Below, one piece after another: positions 32,494-34,772 of a stretch of 34,772 nucleotides of DNA; position 1 is the stretch's first letter; every line of letters starts with the position of its first letter. The notes below the pieces were generated by a model. The model was not told the origin of the DNA and did not search any database. It saw only the letters and a list, made by a program, of their open reading frames with translations. A program made the translations under genes and the position numbers. This DNA comes from Anaerosporobacter faecicola. GTDB lineage: Bacteria > Bacillota > Clostridia > Lachnospirales > Lachnospiraceae. The stretch lies in the NCBI RefSeq assembly GCF_012070565.1, contig NZ_JAAQRO010000004.1, positions 1 through 34,772 on the forward strand, written 5' to 3'.

Positions 32494-32769
32494 TTAAGCA
32501 TTAATTACGTCTTTTAAGGCTTTTCCAGCTTTGAATTTAGGAGATTTTGAAGCTGCAATCTTCATAGTTTCTCCAGTTTGTGGATTTCTTCCTTCTCTAG
32601 CTGCTCTCTCAGAAACTTCGAAAGTACCGAATCCTACTAATTGGATTTTTTCGCCTTTAGTTAATTCTTCTGTAACTACGTCGATAAATGCTTTTAATGC
32701 CTTTTCGGAATCTTTCTTTGATAATTCTGTTTTTTCTGCAATTGCTGCAACTAATTCTGTTTTGTTCAT
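32494..32769 (-). CDS. hup: HU-type DNA-binding protein
   Basis: HU is a small histone-like dimer that bends and compacts DNA. The 91 residues start [20 protein letters not shown] and include the conserved beta-arm [12 protein letters not shown] and the dimer core [30 protein letters not shown] lies 7 nt before ATG 32769. Longer frames to 32829 have no SD and run into mazG. It is placed 41 nt after mazG and ends at a strong terminator, so it can be made with mazG or alone. In Clostridia HU commonly sits here, whereas in Bacillus it does not. Confidence 0.97.
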   Translation of the reverse strand: MNKTELVAAIAEKTELSKKDSEKALKAFIDVVTEELTKGEKIQLVGFGTFEVSERAAREGRNPQTGETMKIAASKSPKFKAGKALKDVINA

Positions 32770-32810
32770 GGATAAACTCCTCCTCTGAATAATTGTTATT
32801 ACTAAAAAAG

Positions 32811-33656
32811 TTATATAATTCGTCCCCATAGAGCAGTCTGCTCATCTATGGACATATCCTTAAGATGCTTGCCTTCTCCTTCAGCGAGCCGTTCAACACC
32901 TATAAATCTATTTATAAACTTATCTGTAGCATTTGTCAAGGAATTTTCAGCATTTATTCCTAATTTTCTTGATAAAACCGTTACTAAAAATAGCAGTCTT
33001 TCAAAATTTTCTTCAATATGAGACTGATTACCTATTGCATAGGCATTTTTCATGTCGTTTAATGTCGAATTAAGTACATTGAAAACGCTTTCTGTACTGG
33101 GTGCATCCACCCCTATCTTGGATGCTTTTTTTTGCACTTTTGTAGCCCGGATGAGTGCTGGAAGTGCCTGCGCTACTCGTAACATACCATCTTCAATCGT
33201 CTCTTCTTTTTTCTCCTCTACTTTGATTGCTTCCCAATTTCTTAATACGGTAGCACTATCCTCTGCTTGGACATCAGAAAAAACATGAGGGTGCCGATGA
33301 ATCATCTTCTTGCTAATCTCTGTTGTCACTTCATCCATGGTAAATTCCTGGCTTTCCTCTGCTATAACGGTATGTAGTACAACTTGAAGTAGAACATCTC
33401 CTAGCTCTTCTCTCAGATTTGGGATATCCTTTTTATTAATTGCATCGATAGCTTCGTAACATTCTTCCAACATACAATTACGCAAGCTTTCATGGGTCTG
33501 TTCCCGATCCCAAGGACAACCATGTTCACTTCGAAGTTCCCGTATGATGTCTACAAAGTCTTCAAAACAATAGGTATCTTTCCTGCAATCAATCGTCTTA
33601 TTCTCTTTCTTTTCTTTCGTATATGAATCCATTTTTTTCGTAAGCTCTATATCCAT
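32811..33656 (-). CDS. mazG: MazG nucleoside triphosphate pyrophosphohydrolase
   Basis: MazG hydrolyses (d)NTPs to monophosphates and may control aberrant or signal nucleotides. After an N-terminal extension (1-28) come two MazG domains. The first has [20 protein letters not shown], then [20 protein letters not shown] with Glu/Asp metal ligands in EExxE and EELGD. The second (about 165-281) carries a more variable helix pair. The 281 residues match classical MazG, without the SAM-methylase-like domain that Bacillus YabN has in front. SD GGGAGGG precedes the ATG. It follows spoVT with a 273-bp gap. Confidence 0.94.
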   Translation of the reverse strand: MDIELTKKMDSYTKEKKENKTIDCRKDTYCFEDFVDIIRELRSEHGCPWDREQTHESLRNCMLEECYEAIDAINKKDIPNLREELGDVLLQVVLHTVIAEESQEFTMDEVTTEISKKMIHRHPHVFSDVQAEDSATVLRNWEAIKVEEKKEETIEDGMLRVAQALPALIRATKVQKKASKIGVDAPSTESVFNVLNSTLNDMKNAYAIGNQSHIEENFERLLFLVTVLSRKLGINAENSLTNATDKFINRFIGVERLAEGEGKHLKDMSIDEQTALWGRII

Positions 33657-33929
33657 GGTAAGACCCTCCCTTGTATCTTTATACGTATTACTTTTTAAAA
33701 GTTCTCCTGTGAAAAATGATTTTACGCTTTCAGATGAATAATCAAGTATATTGATTCACTACTTACTACGGGTACCTTTGCATTTCTACAATGTAATTAT
33801 TATAATGTCATATATCTGATTTTATGACTTTCATAACCTAAGTACGCTCATATTCTTCAATGAATGAATATTCTTGATTATTCGTCCTTTGCTTGTATCA
33901 AATGATTTGTACAGGAAGCTTCGATGTAC
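33657..33929. other. 273-bp gap between spoVT and mazG
   Basis: It contains the inverted repeats at 33733-33886 and an isolated TATAAT (minus strand, near 33805) without a good -35. A promoter for mazG-hup is expected here but was not defined. There is no ORF. Confidence 0.4.
33733..33886. repeat. Distant 20-bp inverted repeats between spoVT and mazG
   Basis: GATGAATAATCAAGTATATT (33733-33752) and AATATTCTTGATTATTCGTC (33867-33886) match as inverted repeats at 18 of 20 positions, 114 bp apart. A smaller ATATTC/GAATAT pair lies inside the right part. It may be a miniature transposon relic or an RNA structure between the two genes. Confidence 0.55.
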
Positions 33930-34478
33930 TTACTGCTCCATCTGTCTTCCAAGGAAATTTGATGCTGTAGCAGCAAGCTTAATCTCCACTTCTCCTAATT
34001 TTGTTTTTGCATCCTTTGTAAGTATAATCACTGCACCAATGGCATCACCTTCGCAGATGATCGGGCTGATTACTTCTGAAGTAAAGTCTCCATCTTCCTC
34101 ACTTCCAACTTTTATGAAGGATTTATCTTGAGAACTAGCAGAAATGCTTTCTCTTTCATTCACCGCATCCTCTAGTTCTTTACTAATCTGTTTACCTATA
34201 ATATCTTTCTTTGTGGTACCTGATACAGAAACAAATTGATCTCGATCTGTAATAAATACCACATGTCCTGTAGTTTGAGCCAATGCATCTCCATATTGTT
34301 TCGCAAATTGACTTAATTCACCAATTGGAGAATACTTTTTAAGTATGATCTCACCTTCTCGATCCGTAAAAATTTCAAGAGGATCTCCTTCACGAATTCT
34401 AAGTGTTCTTCTAATCTCTTTTGGAACTACAACTCTGCCTAGATCATCTATTCTTCTTACTATACCAGTTGCCTTCAT
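33930..34478 (-). CDS. spoVT: Stage V sporulation protein T (AbrB-type regulator)
   Basis: SpoVT is a forespore transcription factor that tunes sigma-G genes. The 182 residues have an N-terminal AbrB-type swapped-hairpin DNA-binding domain (MKATGIVRRIDDLGRVVVPK, then EIRRTLRIREGDPLEIFTD, 1-45) and a C-terminal GAF-like domain (about 55-182, GHVVFITDRDQF, ISPIICEGDAIGAVIILT). ATG 34478 has GGAGG 8 nt upstream; an ATG at 34493 lies before that SD and is rejected. Length and sequence match known SpoVT (about 178). An inverted repeat covers its SD and a sigma-G-like promoter sits beside it. Confidence 0.96.
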   Translation of the reverse strand: MKATGIVRRIDDLGRVVVPKEIRRTLRIREGDPLEIFTDREGEIILKKYSPIGELSQFAKQYGDALAQTTGHVVFITDRDQFVSVSGTTKKDIIGKQISKELEDAVNERESISASSQDKSFIKVGSEEDGDFTSEVISPIICEGDAIGAVIILTKDAKTKLGEVEIKLAATASNFLGRQMEQ

Positions 34479-34480
34479 AA

Positions 34481-34557
34481 AATTTTCCTCCATTTAATGT
34501 AATATCATCATCAAATTTTCTAGTGATATTGATATTATTTGTTAAATGGAGGAAATT
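34481..34557 (-). promoter_or_regulatory. SD-sequestering inverted repeat upstream of spoVT
   Basis: In minus-strand RNA the 5' arm AAUUUCCUCCAUUUAA pairs with UUAAAUGGAGGAAAAUU, which contains the SD of spoVT. Inside, AUAUCAAUAUCA pairs with UGAUGAUGAUAU, giving arms of over 30 bases around a CUAGAAAAUU loop. It could act in RNA or as an operator for an AbrB-type protein such as SpoVT itself. Confidence 0.6.
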
Positions 34558-34562
34558 ATACA
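34533..34562 (-). promoter_or_regulatory. Candidate sigma-G promoter of spoVT
   Basis: TGTATA (34557-34562), 17 bp, AATAATA (34533-34539) resembles the sigma-G pattern TGAATA-N17/18-CATACTA (five of six and about five of seven bases). The start near 34526 lies inside the hairpin loop region, so RNA from it would lack most of the 5' arm. spoVT of B. subtilis is sigma-G-dependent. Confidence 0.4.
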
Positions 34563-34600
34563 TTTTTTAAAACATTTTCCTAAGTATTTTGTTAAACCAA

Positions 34601-34655
34601 GGGTCACAAGGTCATGTTTTTCATGCTTGCATGAAAGAACAGGAATTTGTGACCC
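34601..34655. repeat. Intergenic imperfect palindrome, GGGTCA...TGACCC family (copy 3)
   Basis: GGGTCACAA (34601-34609) and TTGTGACCC (34647-34655) form the outer stem, and TTTCATGC-TT-GCATGAAA forms an inner hairpin (about 34619-34636). It is followed at 34754 by a direct copy of part of its left arm. Confidence 0.7.
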
Positions 34656-34772
34656 GCTAAAACATGAGAAAGTAGCCCTTTTGGGGCGGATTTCGAATGT
34701 TTTTTCGGATTGTGGGAGCACCTAGTGCGGAACAATCCGATAGGTTTAACACTTCACAAGGTCATGTTTTTC
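34656..34772. other. Gap up to the window edge
   Basis: It holds TCGGATTGT/ACAATCCGA (34705-34740) with a GCAC-CTA-GTGC core, a palindrome lacking a following T-run on either strand, and a direct copy of TCACAAGGTCATGTTTTTC (34754-34772) identical to 34604-34622. The window ends inside this copy. There is no ORF. Confidence 0.5.

Noticed and set aside
34705-34740. TCGGATTGT/ACAATCCGA hairpin as a terminator
   Set aside because: The T-run lies before the hairpin on the plus strand and gives A residues after it on the minus strand, so it cannot act as an intrinsic terminator on either strand.

Overview
The window reads as a stretch of a low-GC, endospore-forming Clostridia chromosome, most likely Lachnospiraceae. 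The evidence is the AT-rich intergenic DNA, strong AGGAGG-type ribosome binding sites, the sporulation genes spoIIE, spoVT, yabP and yabQ, and the gene order spoVT-mazG-hup-rqcP-yabP-yabQ-divIC-tRNA(Met)-spoIIE-tilS-hpt-ftsH. Apart from the HU gene, that order matches the Bacillus subtilis spoVT-to-ftsH block and even keeps the tRNA-Met in front of spoIIE. Almost every gene lies on the minus strand, so transcription runs from high to low coordinates. The species is inferred, not identified.

Layout. (1) 1-126: the right end of an IS3-family insertion sequence. (2) 207-13069: a type VII secretion (T7SS) locus. In transcription order it encodes a membrane Ser/Thr kinase with extracellular leucine-rich repeats, a secreted BIG2 (Ig-like) protein, an FHA protein, a MinD/CpaE-like ATPase, a YukD/EsaB ubiquitin-like protein, the EssC motor, a toxin-like substrate and a probable immunity protein. 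A sigma-A promoter is visible before the kinase. No EsaA, EssA, canonical EssB or free-standing small WXG100 gene is present here, and the locus ends at the IS element. (3) 13377-16041: small housekeeping or accessory genes (methyltransferase, double [4Fe-4S] QueG-like protein, NUDIX hydrolase) with terminators and two coding-like fragments. (4) 16103-20165: an accessory island with a large STAND NTPase (HEPN-like N-terminus, NB-ARC, helical repeats, C-terminal S1 RNA-binding domain), a decayed tyrosine recombinase, and three copies of a structured repeat. Two copies are in tandem behind tRNA-Gly, each with a 10-bp copy of the tRNA 3' end. (5) 20173-20708: a five-tRNA operon (Tyr, Leu, Phe, Gly, Gly). 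(6) 20853-22967: a GH13 alpha-glucan hydrolase. (7) 23753-34478: the conserved ftsH-to-spoVT block covering proteolysis, purine salvage, tRNA-Ile lysidine synthesis, sporulation phosphatase, division, spore coat morphogenesis, ribosome rescue, nucleoid protein, nucleotide hydrolysis and forespore regulator.

How the parts fit. The T7SS genes look like one polycistronic unit in which a kinase/FHA pair could gate secretion by phosphorylation. The HEPN-STAND-S1 protein has the design of an abortive-infection sensor: NTPase switch, RNase-like effector and a possible RNA-sensing tail. Its neighbourhood (tRNA-Gly, att-like repeats, recombinase remnant) suggests it arrived on a mobile element.

In the sporulation block the DNA shows three regulatory designs. 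spoIIE has a promoter with the 21-bp spacing and Spo0A-type box known from B. subtilis. Both yabP and spoVT have inverted repeats that would pair their Shine-Dalgarno sequence with an upstream anti-SD in read-through RNA, while a sporulation-sigma-like -10 sits at or beside the 5' arm. All of this comes from reading the sequence; no database search, folding program or expression data were available.
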